Made by a program: the position numbers and the translations under genes | Notes under the pieces: model-generated | Databases searched by the model: none | Told to the model about the DNA's origin: nothing | Seen by the model: the letters and a program-made list of their open reading frames with translations, nothing else | From: Rhabdornis inornatus | Lineage: Eukaryota; Chordata; Aves; Passeriformes; Rhabdornithidae | DNA: 64,000 nt | NCBI GenBank assembly: GCA_013397075.1 | Contig: VWZS01003477.1 | Span: 1,736,001-1,800,000, forward strand | Reading direction: 5' to 3' | Shown here: positions 37,405 to 50,008 of the stretch, piece by piece | Layout of the letters: each line of letters begins with the position of its first letter | Position numbering within the stretch: position 1 is the first letter of the stretch

Positions 37405-40400
37405 AGACAGATGGATTAATGCGATGTTTAGGAAGATACAGTAGTGCCAAATTTTTATATATATGGTAAGCTGTAATATACTGCATACACAAGAGGGCAT
37501 GCCTGCAGAAAATTTCAGGAACAGTCTTCCATATGCACAGAGTGTCTTGACACAATATTCCCACTATCTTCTGCCAGAAACTGGCCATCTATCTCCCACT
37601 TTATGCTCTTGAAAAATACCTACCCTGTTGGAGTCACAGACTCCAGTTGCTCTGGAAACTTAAACTGAATATCTGATGAGGCCTGTTGGAAAGGGCGGCA
37701 TTCAACACCTGACGTGTTGGCTGCATGTACTAGGCCATGAAGCTGCTGTTTGTCTGGGAATGACTGTAATCTACTCCTTGAAATGCAGCCTGACATCTTC
37801 AGCTGACACCTTTCCATTTGCCTGTTTACTTTATTCACTGCAGGTCTCATTAATGAGAAAGAAATGCGAGATATACAAAAATCTTAGGGTTTTTACAGAG
37901 CACAAACAGATTGTGAGTGGAGTAATCCTTCTTAAAACTTTCACACTTCCTTTACTTTTAAACCTTTAGTGACCTGCACCTTCCTCACCCATCTCACTCC
38001 CTTCCCTAGAGCTGCTAATGAGCTTTCCTGTTTTCAAAGTATTAGATTAGCGGTTCATGTCTCGCCAACACCCTCAGACAGAGATGAAATTAATACAGGA
38101 AGAAAATGTGTGACAGTCACGCTATGAATTCCTGTCATTCAGACTGTGAATCCCCCATGCTCATAGAACTAGGAAATTATGTTAGTTGCATAGTTTTATT
38201 TTATTATATTTTACTTTATTTGCTGTCCAACCCTTGAATAATTCTGTCATTGCCAAACATCTTCAATGCAGAAACCTATAATAAGATGCTACTGAAAAGT
38301 TAAGTAATTTTAAAAGACAATTTGTCCTGGCAAGTGACATTCTGGGACAAACTTTCTGCTCTTAAAAATATTTTAGATGTGAAATCAGAAGTGCTTTATC
38401 CAGAACACAATATTAATTTATGTAACAAGACTAATTTAATAATAAATTTTTTCCACCCATCTACACAAAGTGATAATTATAATTCATCAGGAACCTAGCA
38501 TAATATCAGCTCTCCTTCCAGGCCTTTTTAGATTGTAGTATTAAACTATAGCAATTAAGCTCTGTGAATGACTGCGAAAAGGGCCTTTGGATATAATTGC
38601 ACTGAAGCCAATTAGGAAAAATATACATCTCGTATTCATGACAATCGATTTTAATTTTACAGTTGGCTTTCTCAGAAGGTGATGTACTACTAGCATACAC
38701 AAGTCAAGTTTATAGTGGCCACCTCCCCACAATAAATGAAATGCCAATCCAGTTTCTTCCTCTGCAGCATACGCCACTGTTGAGGGTCCCCAGACTGGTG
38801 TCACTGTCATATGAGCATGGCCTGTGGCATGGGGTGAGCACAGCAGCGTTCCCACTCTGCAGCTCCTGAGGGACCCTCTGCTGCCCAGTGCTGCATGCCA
38901 GCAGCACACCCCTCCCACCCTGCAGCCATCATGGTGTGGGGTCTTACATCAGAGCCAAGCTTGCAGTTACCCTTGCCTATGAACATATTCGTGGAGGAGT
39001 CAAACCAGACACCCAGGTCTTGGTGCAACCTCCTTCCCAAAGCAGGCTCAAGCTGTGTGCTCAGAGCAGCTCACAGCTTTATCCTCATGAAATCTTCCTT
39101 GAAAGGAAACTGTACAATCTCTCCAGGCAGTCTGATCTGAGTCCTTGTGGGAACCTGTTTGAGTTACCAACAGAGTCATCTCCCAGAGCCACAGCAGGTA
39201 ACAGATGGACAACTCTATCTATTGGACTGTCACTGAGAGAGGCCTCCTTCGACTTCCCAAACATAATTTTGGAAGTTTCCAGTTCTGGCCACGTGGGCCA
39301 GGAGCAGATTTTCTCTGTAGAAATCCTGCTCCCAGGCTGTCATCCAGGAGACCCTGGTCAGATGGTCTGGTGGTTCAGGATTCCTGCTGCTATCTCAGGT
39401 TGGAGCATACAGTAAGAGTGGCTGAGACAAGTATCAGGCCAGGCTCTAGTGACACCATGGAAAGAATAATTAATTTTTGCTGTTTCTTCCTTTTTTTTTT
39501 TATTCAGTCAGAAATACTTTTTTTTTCCAGGGCAATAGTAGAGATTTTTGGAATATGGAAAGGGAAAGTAACTATTAAAAGTTCTATAATGAAACACATA
39601 CTAAAACCACTAAAGACATGGTATCCAGTGAAATTCAAAAATAACTTGTAAACATATTTTCTAGGTCTCTAAAGACAGTAGGAATACCACAGGAATTGGG
39701 AAGGGACCAGTGATTTTCCTCCCTAATAAATGTGGGCAAAGCCAAACAGATACAGGCGTATTTTGCTAGCCAAAAGAGAGTATTAAAAACACTCAGCAGG
39801 TAATGAAACATATAATTTAGTAAAGGATAAGAACAGAAAACAAGTAGATAGAGGCATATGAAAGAAGACCCTCCTTAAGTGTTCTCATCTCTGCAGTGCC
39901 ACCTGAATTCTGTCCAAGGCATGTGACAGCCTTGATATGTTATCAACAGCTCTGAAATCTGTAGTGCGCCTCTGAGCAGCCATAATGTCACCATCCACAA
40001 ATGCTAATTTGGGATTTATAACTGAAACTCTGGCCAGATAACCAACGGGACTTTTGCCATTTACTGAAACGTGGCCAGGCTGTGGCCATAACAAACAATG
40101 CTGTTGTGGTGTCTCTGCAGCATGCCTGCACACCCAGTCTTGTCCAAAGTAATGCCTCACATGTGCTCCTGAATAACCAAATGTAGAAGTGAAATTAAGG
40201 AAGAGTGTTGCATATTCTGTAGAAGCAAGCTGCAGTTTAGAAAAGCATCTCTGGGGCTGGGGTGGGTGGCCGAAAATCTGGAGATCCGGCCTCTTGGCTC
40301 CTGGCTTTGCTGGAGAACCACAGCAAAACCTTGTGCAAAATAATTAACCTCGTCATCACCACCAAAACAAAAAAGTACCCCTTTATAAGTGGGTGAAGCC

Positions 40401-42580
40401 AGCTCAACCAGTATTTTTTGTGTCTTTTGATTCTCAAGTGCAAGGCTCTTCTTACAACTGTGAGTACATTTGACAAATGAGCGCTGCCTTTTGTCATTAT
40501 TTCTGTAATTAAAGTCTACACATCACTATTCAGTGACCAGATTTTTGCTGCAGTGAGACAAGAGATCTGAGGAGAGACTCTCAACATGGGAATTTCAGCC
40601 ACCAGATCCTTAGGAGACACACAACAGTAACCAGCTAATTATAAAAACAGAGGTTTCTGCAGAAACCAAGTCATAGCTGCAGAACACTTTAATTTCTTGT
40701 CCAATCAACTAGGAAATTGTTTGGAAATATGTAACCAGTTTCTTCATGCCTCTGCCTGTACACAGTGCTGATGCTGCATGGTGCTTTCAGGAATATCAAA
40801 GCTACCATAAATAGAGGAAATGACCCCAGCGAGTCAGGCAGAGAATAAAGCTTGGCTCTCCTGAGAGCCAAAGGGTAGCTCAACTGCTGCATTTTTCTCT
40901 CTTTCCAAAAGCAGTGTTTGGCTCTTTCCCAAGTTCTTTTACATAATCAAGTTCAGTTACTGAATATGTCAGTTTAACCAGTATTCAAATCAACCTCCTC
41001 TATGTTTTGAATTGGATTTTCAAACTCCAAACAGGATTCTGTCTCAGGTGCCAACATTTTTTGCAGTGGCACTCAAGACTTTTGGCTATATAAATCAGAC
41101 AGATAACTTAGTGAACATAATAAATTACTGCCTTTATTATGTCCCAGCCAGCTTATCAACTAGCTTCTTTGCCGCTGAATACCTAAATTGCAAGCTTGGT
41201 CCTCAAGTGGAACTCACTGTTAGTGGAGATGGCCACGTATCACTGCGCAATCCTGCACTGGAGAGGAAGGAGAGCAGGAGACACAGGCCAGGACTGAAAT
41301 ATCTCAGAGCATTACATTAAGAAGTTTGCACACTGGGGTTCTATTGCTTGATAAAGCTGCTTATTGACAGCAATGCCACATGTTTGCAAGGGTTATAAAA
41401 ATCTCTTAGGGAATATATTTATGCTAACTTGTTTCTTTGGTTTTATTTTAAAATTGATTTTCTTCTTTGTGCTCTTGCTTACTCTCCACAGTCCTCCCTC
41501 ACCAACACTGTACAAAAATATGAATCTCCATAGGAGAAGCACCATGTTACCAATTTTTCGTTAAAACCCAGGGGTTGATACAAAATTCCTAACTGTAACA
41601 TCAGAATCACAAGTAGAGATTTACACATCCTTTGAAGTGGAAAACTTTGGTTCCCTCTCACTGTCTGCTTTTGGCTCACCAAGTTTTTTTGTAATAAAAA
41701 GGAAAGAAAGCATTATATTATATTCAGTTATACAACAAGAAGAGATTAATATTGTAACCTAAATGAACACAATTCTGCTGAGTATCTATCTCTTGGGTTT
41801 TTTAAAGCAAGTAAAATTTACAACACTAAGAATTTTAAGTTATTCGGAGTGGATTTCATGGTCTTTATGCTCTACTTTAAGTCTCTGTGAATGATTAATA
41901 GAGACAGATCTTATCTGACTCTCTTAAATATAGATTCTTGGCATTGTTCAAACCAGGATTAAATAACACCATTGTACCTTACTCTTCTCTTTCTCCCTGG
42001 TTCTGGAAAAATTTGAAAGAAAGTGATGTCCTGATTGATGTGAATTCAAAAAACTATCCTGAGAGGAAAATATAGGGTTATTATCATCAAAGACACAAAA
42101 GTATACAACAGACACAATAACCTAATTGTCTCTCACAGTTCAAGGATTCCTCTATCAGATGCAGTGATGATCTTGACACCACTTACAAGCAAAATGCCAT
42201 GCATGCTCCTGTTTTAGTTTTATGCATTCTAATAAATTTAAATACTTTATATAAAAGTAATTCCTTATTTTCACATTGTCACTCTGCAGTTTTTCTAGGA
42301 TGCCCTTCTCTAACCTTTTCCAGGAGGTTATTATTCGTGGCAAAGTCTAAATCTATTCCAAAGTGCACACAGGATTTTGGGGTACTTTTTCACGGGAAAA
42401 GAAGAAGACTAGAGGAAAGGAGTAATTTGCCTGCTGTCCGGATCAGAAAAAAATGAGTTAGTGATCGGCTCTCTGTGTAAAATACTGATTAATTTACACA
42501 GAACACGGACTATTAGGAAACAGCTTTGGATTGGTTTTTAGAAGTATCATGAACAGGAAGTTTCCCGAAATACTATTTTT

Positions 42581-42593
42581 TTGCCTAGCAACC
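42581..42593 (+). promoter_or_regulatory. X-box (RFX-like) motif upstream of TMEM242
   Basis: TTGCCTAGCAACC matches the RFX consensus GTTGCCTAGCAACC apart from the first base. It lies about 0.8 kb upstream of the TMEM242 start codon. RFX binding there is an inference from the motif alone. Confidence 0.5.
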
Positions 42594-43120
42594 CAGTCCC
42601 TATAATCAGACCCTTAGATACACGCTATAAATTATGTTAAAATATACACAGAATGAAACTGGGGAAGAAATGCTTGGTTTGGATTTATTTACATTGTTTG
42701 CTGAAGTACTTACTGCTATAAATAAAAATACACTTTACCTGTCCATACTGAATCTTAAATTAGTACACTGTTTGATAAAGTGATAAAATTAGGTAGCACA
42801 TCAATTTATATCCATCAGCAGCTGAGAATTAGGGTGGTGCAGAGATGAAAAAAACCCAAATATATGTTCTTGTAGTGTGATAAACTATTTACATAACTTG
42901 AAAGAATGACAATTTGGAACGAAAATATGTACTTTAAAGTAATACCGTTCGTCAAGATACAGCTTACTAAAATTCCTGGGAATTAAGAGTGTCTCCCAGT
43001 TTTATTTGGTAAAGTCCACTACGCGATCTGTCCCAAGGACACTTTAAAAAACCCAAATCAAAACCCTTATGAGCCTGCTACAAAAGACTTGATTTAAGAG
43101 TCTGGGACAACTTTTCCCCA

Positions 43121-44190
43121 TTTCCCCTCGGCGGGATTCGGGCTCTCGGGACCCTGGGCGCGCCCCGGGGGGAGGAGGCCGCGCCCTCCCCGCCTCAGGG
43201 GCGGCAGCTCCTCCCGCGATGCCGCCGGATCCCGCCCGGCTGCGCGGCCGCGGAGGGGGCGAAGGAGAAGGAGGAAAGGCGGATGCGTGTCCCGGCGCAG
43301 CTTCCTGTCCTTCCGGGTTGCTGCCGCAGCCGCCGCCGCCTCCTTCTCCTCCCGTGCCCTGGGCCATGGGGGCGGCTGCCGGCGGGGCCGCCCATGACGG
43401 GGCTGTGGCCGCGGCGCCGCTGGAGCCCGGGCGCGGGCTGTCCCTGCCGCGGGGGGCTGGGAGCTCTGCGGCATCCCAGGACAAGCTCTTCTTAATCAAA
43501 GGTGCTGACAGCCTTCCTCTCCTCTCCTCCCCTCCTGCTCCTGCACGGGTCAGGGACGAGCAACAGTGTGTGCGGCAGGCCCGAGACCGTCCCCAGCCGT
43601 GCTCCCCTTGCCGTAGCCCTGGCTCTTCCCCATCTCTGCCGCCCCTGGGGAGAAGGCGAGACGTTTGGGAACGGCCGTGCCGAGGCTTCTGGACACAGCG
43701 AGGAAGCCCCTGAAGCGCCGGCCGCCTTCTCCCTTGCCCTTGGCAGCGGCGGCGCCGGACACCCTTCAGCCGCCCTCTGCCGGGGCTCCGGGCAGGACGC
43801 GGGACGGGCGCCGAGCGGAGCCGCCTCCTTCCCGGCAGGGAGCTCAGCCTTGGGGGGCTCCGCGCTCAGGAGCCTCGGGAAGGGGCGGTTCTTGCGGGCT
43901 TCCTAAGGGAAGGAGCCGGTGTCCCGAGCCGGGAGAACCGCGGCCAGGGCACAGCCAGAGTGTCTGCAGCCGCACACAGCTGCAGGGCAGCGGGCGCACG
44001 TCCGGCGGGCTGGCGGCGCTGTGCGGCTTTGTGTTTATATTCTATTGTGATTTTTATCCGTATCTCCGAGCTGCTCCCGGTGTCTGCTCGGTCTCCCCGC
44101 GCCCCCCGGCGGAGTGGAGGCCGGGGCTCAGGCGGCCGGGACATCCCGGGCAGGCCTGTCCAGAGCATCGTTGGCGTACCGCTGCCAGTT
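43121..44190 (+). promoter_or_regulatory. TMEM242: CpG island, TMEM242 promoter and exon 1 region
   Basis: An abrupt CpG- and GC-rich block surrounds TMEM242 coding exon 1 and extends about 0.7 kb into intron 1. Just upstream of the ATG there are two ETS-type motifs, CTTCCTG (43,301) and CCTTCCGGG (43,309). These are common in TATA-less promoters of nuclear genes for mitochondrial proteins and hint at a start of transcription near 43.3 kb. Overlapping open frames on both strands within the island are composition artefacts. Confidence 0.85.
43366..43501 (+). CDS. TMEM242: TMEM242 exon 1 (N-terminus)
   Basis: TMEM242 is a small inner-mitochondrial-membrane protein that, with TMEM70, helps assemble the c-ring of ATP synthase. 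Exon 1 encodes 45 codons plus one base. The Gly/Ala-rich N-terminus is poorly conserved, while the last residues (SSAASQDKLFLIKG with exon 2) align with human NDRLFLVKG. The ATG has a good Kozak context (G at -3, G at +4). The donor is AAAG/GTGCTG, correct in phase but not a strong match. An in-frame ATG lies 147 bases upstream at 43,219 and would add 49 Pro/Gly-rich residues; I preferred 43,366 because the predicted N-terminus is already about 16 residues longer than the human one and the ETS motifs lie between the two ATGs. Confidence 0.88.
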
Positions 44191-45251
44191 ACTGTGTCTG
44201 AAAATGGGTTTCAGACGCAGGTTTCCGAAGTTTGTTGGTTACCAGACCTGTAAATGTAAAACTTAGTGGACTGGATGAGTCGGCCAAGATGAGAAGTCTT
44301 TGTGCTCCCAGGCAGAGGAGGTACCTTACCGATTTAATTGACAACACTACATGAAACTTCATTGCAATAATCAGATCAATAACTTTAAAAGTGAGACCTA
44401 ACTTAACTGTATTTTGCTTACTTCATATTCAGACCGTTTTAAAACTACCTAACTGGTATTAGGAAAGGGAAAACAGGCTGAGTATCAATACCTGCAAAGG
44501 AAGAACATATAACCCCCTGAAAATTTTAAATTTTAGTATGAATCAGGTTGGTTCCTGCCGTACACTAAGTCTTTATAACAAGCTTTTCCTTAAAAGTGGT
44601 CAGGTGTGGCTACACATGCCTTTGGTGCGAGAGCTGTAAAGGATCAAGGTACCTCAGGTGACTTTGGAAACACTGAAAGGACTGAAAAGTAAGGGATGCT
44701 TGCTTTCTTGAGATAGCTTTTGCTAGTGTAATTTTTTTCTTTTTTTTCAATTATAAAAAGTTGTTTTTTAAAAATTTTAAATAGAGCATTAAAACATAAA
44801 CAAGTGTTGCTTATATAATGGTCTTCAGAGAAACTGTGATGACCATTTTTAGTTGGCCAAGTGATGCAACAAAACCAATTACATTTCACATTTGGGGAAG
44901 GGTGAGGCGTCACCATAGAACAAGATGATTTTAGTAGGCTGGCTCTGGAGTGAGGGAAATTTTGGAGTACTGCAAAAAAAGCATCCTGGGATTTGAATTT
45001 TTGTGTTGCTTGAAAATACATACATATGCCATTGTTTTCAAAATGCCCTGTTTCATAGAACTAATTCTTTGTCTTGCTGTTTTGTCATACTGAGTTAGCA
45101 TAAAAAAATGTAGACCACTGGGCCTTTCCCTTCAGCATATGCTAGCAGATTTTACATTTTCAGGTTTTATTTTCTAAACAGGTTGTTTGGTTTTTTTCTT
45201 CCCCTTAAGTTACAATGTCTTGATTTTTATTTCTTCAACTTTTCTTGGCAG
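43502..45251 (+). other. TMEM242: TMEM242 intron 1
   Basis: The intron has a GT donor at 43,502 and a strong acceptor at 45,240-45,251 (T/C-rich, ending ttggcag). The first 0.7 kb is the GC-rich tail of the CpG island and the rest is AT-rich. A minus-strand open frame of 125 codons at 44,644-45,021 is unlike any known protein and is read as chance. Confidence 0.88.
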
Positions 45252-45352
45252 GTGGAATTTTTCTAGGTACTGTTGCTACAGCTGGAATGATAGCAGGTTT
45301 TGGCACTACACTTGCAATGACAAAAAAGAAGAACCCAGACTGGTTCAGTAAG
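45252..45352 (+). CDS. TMEM242: TMEM242 exon 2 (first membrane segment)
   Basis: The 101-base exon completes the split Gly codon and encodes GGIFLGTVATAGM..., ending KKKNPDWFSK. This matches human GGIFLGTVAAAGM... and KKKSPEWFNK. The hydrophobic, Gly-rich stretch IFLGTVATAGMIAGFGTTLA is the first transmembrane segment; the Lys triplet after it marks the aqueous side. The exon ends in phase 0 with AAG/GTTTGT, an acceptable but not ideal donor. Combined with exon 1 it brings the reading frame to 79 codons. The Gly spacing in the membrane segment suggests close helix packing, as in proteins that handle the c-ring, but that is inference. Confidence 0.95.
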
Positions 45353-48300
45353 GTTTGTTCTTTTAAGCTGTTTTCCAGTAGTGATACGCAGGAAATAAGA
45401 ATGCATTGAATGCTTTATAGACATGGTGATATATTGTGGAACTTGGCAGAGTTGATGATAAGAGCACTGGACGTAATTGAATTTGGTACAGGCGTAGGTT
45501 TAATTTAAAAATCAATTCAGAGTTGGCCTTGGTAAATACTTTAGTACTTGAGATTATCTGAAATACATACTGCTTACACTGTTTTCTGGAATTATGCTTC
45601 TGTATGGTCAAATACAGTTACTGATCTCTTTTGATTCTGTGATGTGAACACACTTTAGACATGAGCCTGCATCACCTCAGAGATCCAGTTTACCATGCAG
45701 TCTCATTGTGCTGCAGTGGGTCTGGAAGTGAGGTGTCTGCAATGAGGATAGGATGGAATGAGGAGGTAGAAAGTCTGTAAGCTGTGGAATATGTAAGTGG
45801 GATCATTTAGTCAAAATTAAAGCTCTCCACTCCCATGCCACTGTGTAAGGGAAAGGATGAAAACGAGCACTATGGGACTGTGAGATCTCATGGCCAAAAT
45901 TAATCTGAGCTCAGGCAATTACTAACTGGATCTACTTTTGCATTCTGAAGAAAAGAACTGCAAAGCAGAGCTAGCAATTATACCGTGTTGGTGTATTAGT
46001 TTGAAACACAGCATGTTTAACTGAAGGATGCTTTTTCCCTCACTAATGCTTTATTATTACCGAAAGTGTCAAAAATAGGTCCTTAAAATTGATCAGTCTC
46101 ACCTCCACCAAGCTCTTAAAATGCAACATATATTACAGATGTTCTTACGGAATTAGGCACTGATCAGTTGTGTTTATTTTAAAAATGATGATTCAATAAC
46201 ATATGAAGTTAATTCAGTGCATATCAAGAGAAAAAATTTCTTCCATTGCACTTTATATGAGAACCTTCATTTCTGATCGCTTGTAATCTCCCTTTCTGGT
46301 TAAAGAGCATGAGATCTTTCTTTTGCTTTTCTACTTTTCTCTGTGTCATAGGCTTCTGTGTCATAACTCATCGATTGCCTTTACAGAAACAATAAGCATG
46401 AGTTTCTTTTTTGAAATAGGCAAAATGGGAAACATCATGAGAAGTTATTTCACAATAACCACAAAAGCTGTGGAAATACATTACAATAAGGAAATTGTTT
46501 CCTTTTTTAACATCTATTTTTTTAAAACTTCCTTTCTTTTGAGCACTGCATTTTTTCCAGCTTGCACATATTCCTGGGTGTCTGAGCTGTCCTGTTACCA
46601 GTGTGAAATTTATCAAGAGTGACATTGCATTGACATCCGAGAATAAATATGCTAGAAATGTCATCAAGTGATATATACCATTTCGATCTCTGCTGAAAAC
46701 TGTATCTGCTGCTATTTGTGCAAAGGAATTACAAGAGTTTGCTAGCAAAAATCTGTGATTTCATGGGCCCCTCGACTTTAATACTCCAGAGTGTAGAAAG
46801 TTATTTTTTTTGTCAAGGTATTTGTCAGTGAGCAGTTTAAAAAAGGAAAGACTAGACTCTGAGAATGGCTTAATTCTGTGTAGGAGATCTCTGAGGTAAC
46901 AATGAGGTTTTGCATTAGCATTCTTACTTACAGTTACTTACTGCAAGTAATTTTTAATAATACATGATGTATAATAATAACTACAGAAGATTGCGCCTTT
47001 TTTAGATGTTCAATGCCTAAATATTATTTTTATCCATGTTAAGGTGAGGCCATGGTTTGACAGGTACTTTAAACCAACATCAGCCAGCACTGGTGTTGAA
47101 AGAATTAATTCTACCAGCCCTCAGTTTCTGGCAATTTATTCCTGTTCCAGTGAAGCCACCAATACATGTGCTGTTGGGTTGGTGATGTGATCTTGGTTAA
47201 TTGATGGGGGTTTTTTGTTAAAATTAAATGCTCAGCTGTAGCAGCCTCCTTTTGAGAAGTGTCCAGTTTTACCAGCATTTATCCAGATGTTTAATTTCAC
47301 AATGGGTTAGGTCACACAAAAGAGTGGACACACTGAATACAATGAACCAAAACAGTTGAACACACTTTATTTTAGGCACTGCTTCCTTTTAGACATGCTC
47401 TGCGCACAAGGGAGCAGTTACGCGATCAAGGCCTGTGTCTGAATAAAAAAAAAAAAGTGATTGTTTTCCTTCTCCCACTTCCTGTTTATATCTTCCAGAG
47501 GAAAACAAAACAACAACAACCAACGAAATGAAAAAAGCAGCATATATTTGGAAAACAAATCAGCTAATTCTGCCCTATTTTTTCTGGCCTGTTTTTGGAA
47601 AGACTCAATATTGTTTAAAAGCTCATTTTTAAAATTAAAGAATGTTTTTTTAAAAAATGCAGACAAGTAGTCATGAGAAAACAGTTTGAACATAGAATAA
47701 CAGGTTAGTGAATAAAACTCAATTTTCGTTTTTTTTGTTGGTGTCATCTTTTTCTCCCATGCTACTGTTGTTGTCCTTTTTAATTTTTTAGCATTTAATT
47801 TGTCAGCTTTCTTGATACTCTGAACAGTGTATCTGATAATCATTTAACCAACTGTTCTGTTTACAGAAACCCTTATCTGTGTACTTAAGTACCCTGAAGA
47901 ATCAGCCTGTGACTGAACCCTGTTAGACTGCAGTCAGTAAAACCAGATCAGTTGTTTCCATTTACCACTATTTTTCTGGGACAATCAAACATTTAAATAG
48001 TAGTCAGTTGGGTTTTTTGCCAGCAATTTCCACAGATAATGACTCCTATTTAAAGATTCTGTGTAGAGGATATTTTTGTCCATTAATTTCCCATCTTCCA
48101 AATGGGAATGTTTTTTTCTCAGTGTCGTTATATATGGTTAGACCATGGAAGCAGGAAAAATGTCAAAAGTAATCAGCATTTCAATACTCAGAGCAGTTTC
48201 TACTGAAAGAGTTATAATGGTTCATTATCTGTGGTAAGGAAATAATAGGACCTAATATAGCGTGACTAGAGATGTCTGCTGTTTGTGTGTGTGCATGCTT

Positions 48301-50008
48301 ACAGAGCTTTGTTTTTGTCAACAGCTTCCACTTTGGGATGTCCAGATTGGAATAAATAGGGGTCAAGATAAGTTTTGCTTGTGCCCTTTCCAAGTGCATG
48401 TTTGTCCTTGAGTAGCTAAATCCCAAGGGAAAGTGTCAGTGCTGAGGACTGACTGAGGATCTTTTTAACATTTCAATAAACAAAAAGCCAACAGGAGAAA
48501 AACTACTGGTGCTATTTGACTGACTATAGTGGTAGGCATTAAATATGTTTAAAAGAAGAAAGAGAAGTATTTAAAAAGTTAAAAATTTAAAGCTTTTTTA
48601 AAGCAAGAATACATAAGATTTTCCCCCCAGTTTTTGTGATGAGTAAAAAAGAGCAGTTCTTTGGCATGTTTTGGAGAAAAGATTTTTTTTCATCCTTCCA
48701 CAAGTTAATTTTACTTTTCAGTATTTTAGACTATAAATGAAATATTTTTTTGTAATTTTATGTGTGCAATCTCATTTATGTTACCCCTGAGCAATATTTA
48801 GTTGTTTTTTTTTTCCCGAGATACCCACTTAAGTAGAACTGTTGAGTTCTAAGTGTAAGGACCATAAATGCCAATCTTTAACAATTACCATCTGAAATCT
48901 GTGTTTGCATGTGAACAATTGAACAGTGATCCTTTGGAGGGAAAAAAATATCCTCTGAATGGCAGTTGCCACTATGAGCGAGAGAATTGTCTGTGTCACT
49001 GCTGCTGTGGGCTACACAGGTTGGAGCTTTGCTATTCCAAATAGGTGCAGTACGGTGTGCATTGTGAGGTGAGAATGGCTGGCTAGCAGTGAGTGTGGGG
49101 TGCACATGGATTGATGCCACCCAGCATTTGCCTGGTGCCCCTGGAAGCTGCAATGTCCATTTATGTGCTGTGACAGAGAGGTTTCCTCATGGCTGGGACC
49201 CCATCATAGCCAAGGCTGCATTCTTGGCCTGAGGTAGCTTTTCCGAGTGACAGCATTTTCAAAGTACTTGTGTTTTCAGGACACGTCAGGAACTTCTATG
49301 CAGCAGTATCTTAAAACCACCTACTCTTGTACGTGTCTTCTGACAAAAACAAGAAGTGTGGAGACCACACAGCACTTTCAGTGTTGCTGCTTAGTGAACT
49401 CTGCAGGGAAATGGGTTCAGCATTGTTGTTTGCTTTTAAAAATTTTTTCTTAATAGTTTTCAGAGCTTCTTCAGAGTTGTAGCTCTCTGGAATTAGTCCC
49501 TGGGTCACTGCAGATGAAAGTCCAGATGAAAGCTGCTCTTGCAGGTTCCCAAGGAGCTGTTCCAGAAGTGCAGATAAAGACCTATAGGCCATCGGTTGCC
49601 CCCCATGAAAAAGTACCAAAATCAATAAATCAGTGACATACAGTGATTATGTTCGGAAGTCACTGGCATAAAGGCTTGGGACTGGTTTGGATTCAGTTTT
49701 GTATTTTGACCAGTGAGATAAATGAGTGTTGGATTCTTGTGCCCATGGAACAACTGACTGGTATTTCTGGGCAATGGAAATCATCCCTAGGTGGCACTGG
49801 CAGCTATGAAATCTTTTCCTGCTATGGAGGCACTTCATCCAGCCCCTTTCTTGGCTCTTGAGATGTGCTGGCAGCTGTAAGATTTTCTGTGGCCACACTA
49901 GTGCAACTGCCAGGTCAGGAACACATCTAAATCACCAACTTTCTTAGTTTGTTTTTTTTTCCCCAGTTATTGTTCACTTTGTCATGGTCTTTTTGTCTTT
50001 GGTTCTAG
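45353..50008 (+). other. TMEM242: TMEM242 intron 2
   Basis: A 4.7-kb AT-rich intron from the GT at 45,353 to the acceptor ggttctag at 50,008. No nested gene was recognised. Open frames such as 47,418-47,843 (minus) are Phe- and Lys-rich and look like chance products of A/T runs. It includes a short direct repeat tctgtgtcata at 46,340 and 46,355. Confidence 0.88.

Larger units (their letters stand above)
25215..43120. other. intergenic region between ZDHHC14 and TMEM242
   Basis: About 18 kb of mostly AT-rich sequence without a recognised gene. Open frames are mostly below 100 codons. The two longest (27,019-27,477 and 38,888-39,415, plus strand) show no family I know and are treated as findings. 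A somewhat more GC-rich patch lies at about 29.12-29.45 kb, again with no recognised coding. Small palindromes and RFX-like motifs are listed separately. Enhancers for either neighbouring gene are plausible but unproven. Confidence 0.7.

Noticed and set aside
39885..40160. 91-codon minus frame with a protein-like sequence
   Set aside because: No family recognised, no splice sites or homology in support; expected by chance in this amount of DNA.
43044..43499. Minus-strand 151-codon frame over TMEM242 exon 1
   Set aside because: It is the shadow of a CpG island containing a real plus-strand exon; Pro/Gly/Arg-rich and unlike known proteins.
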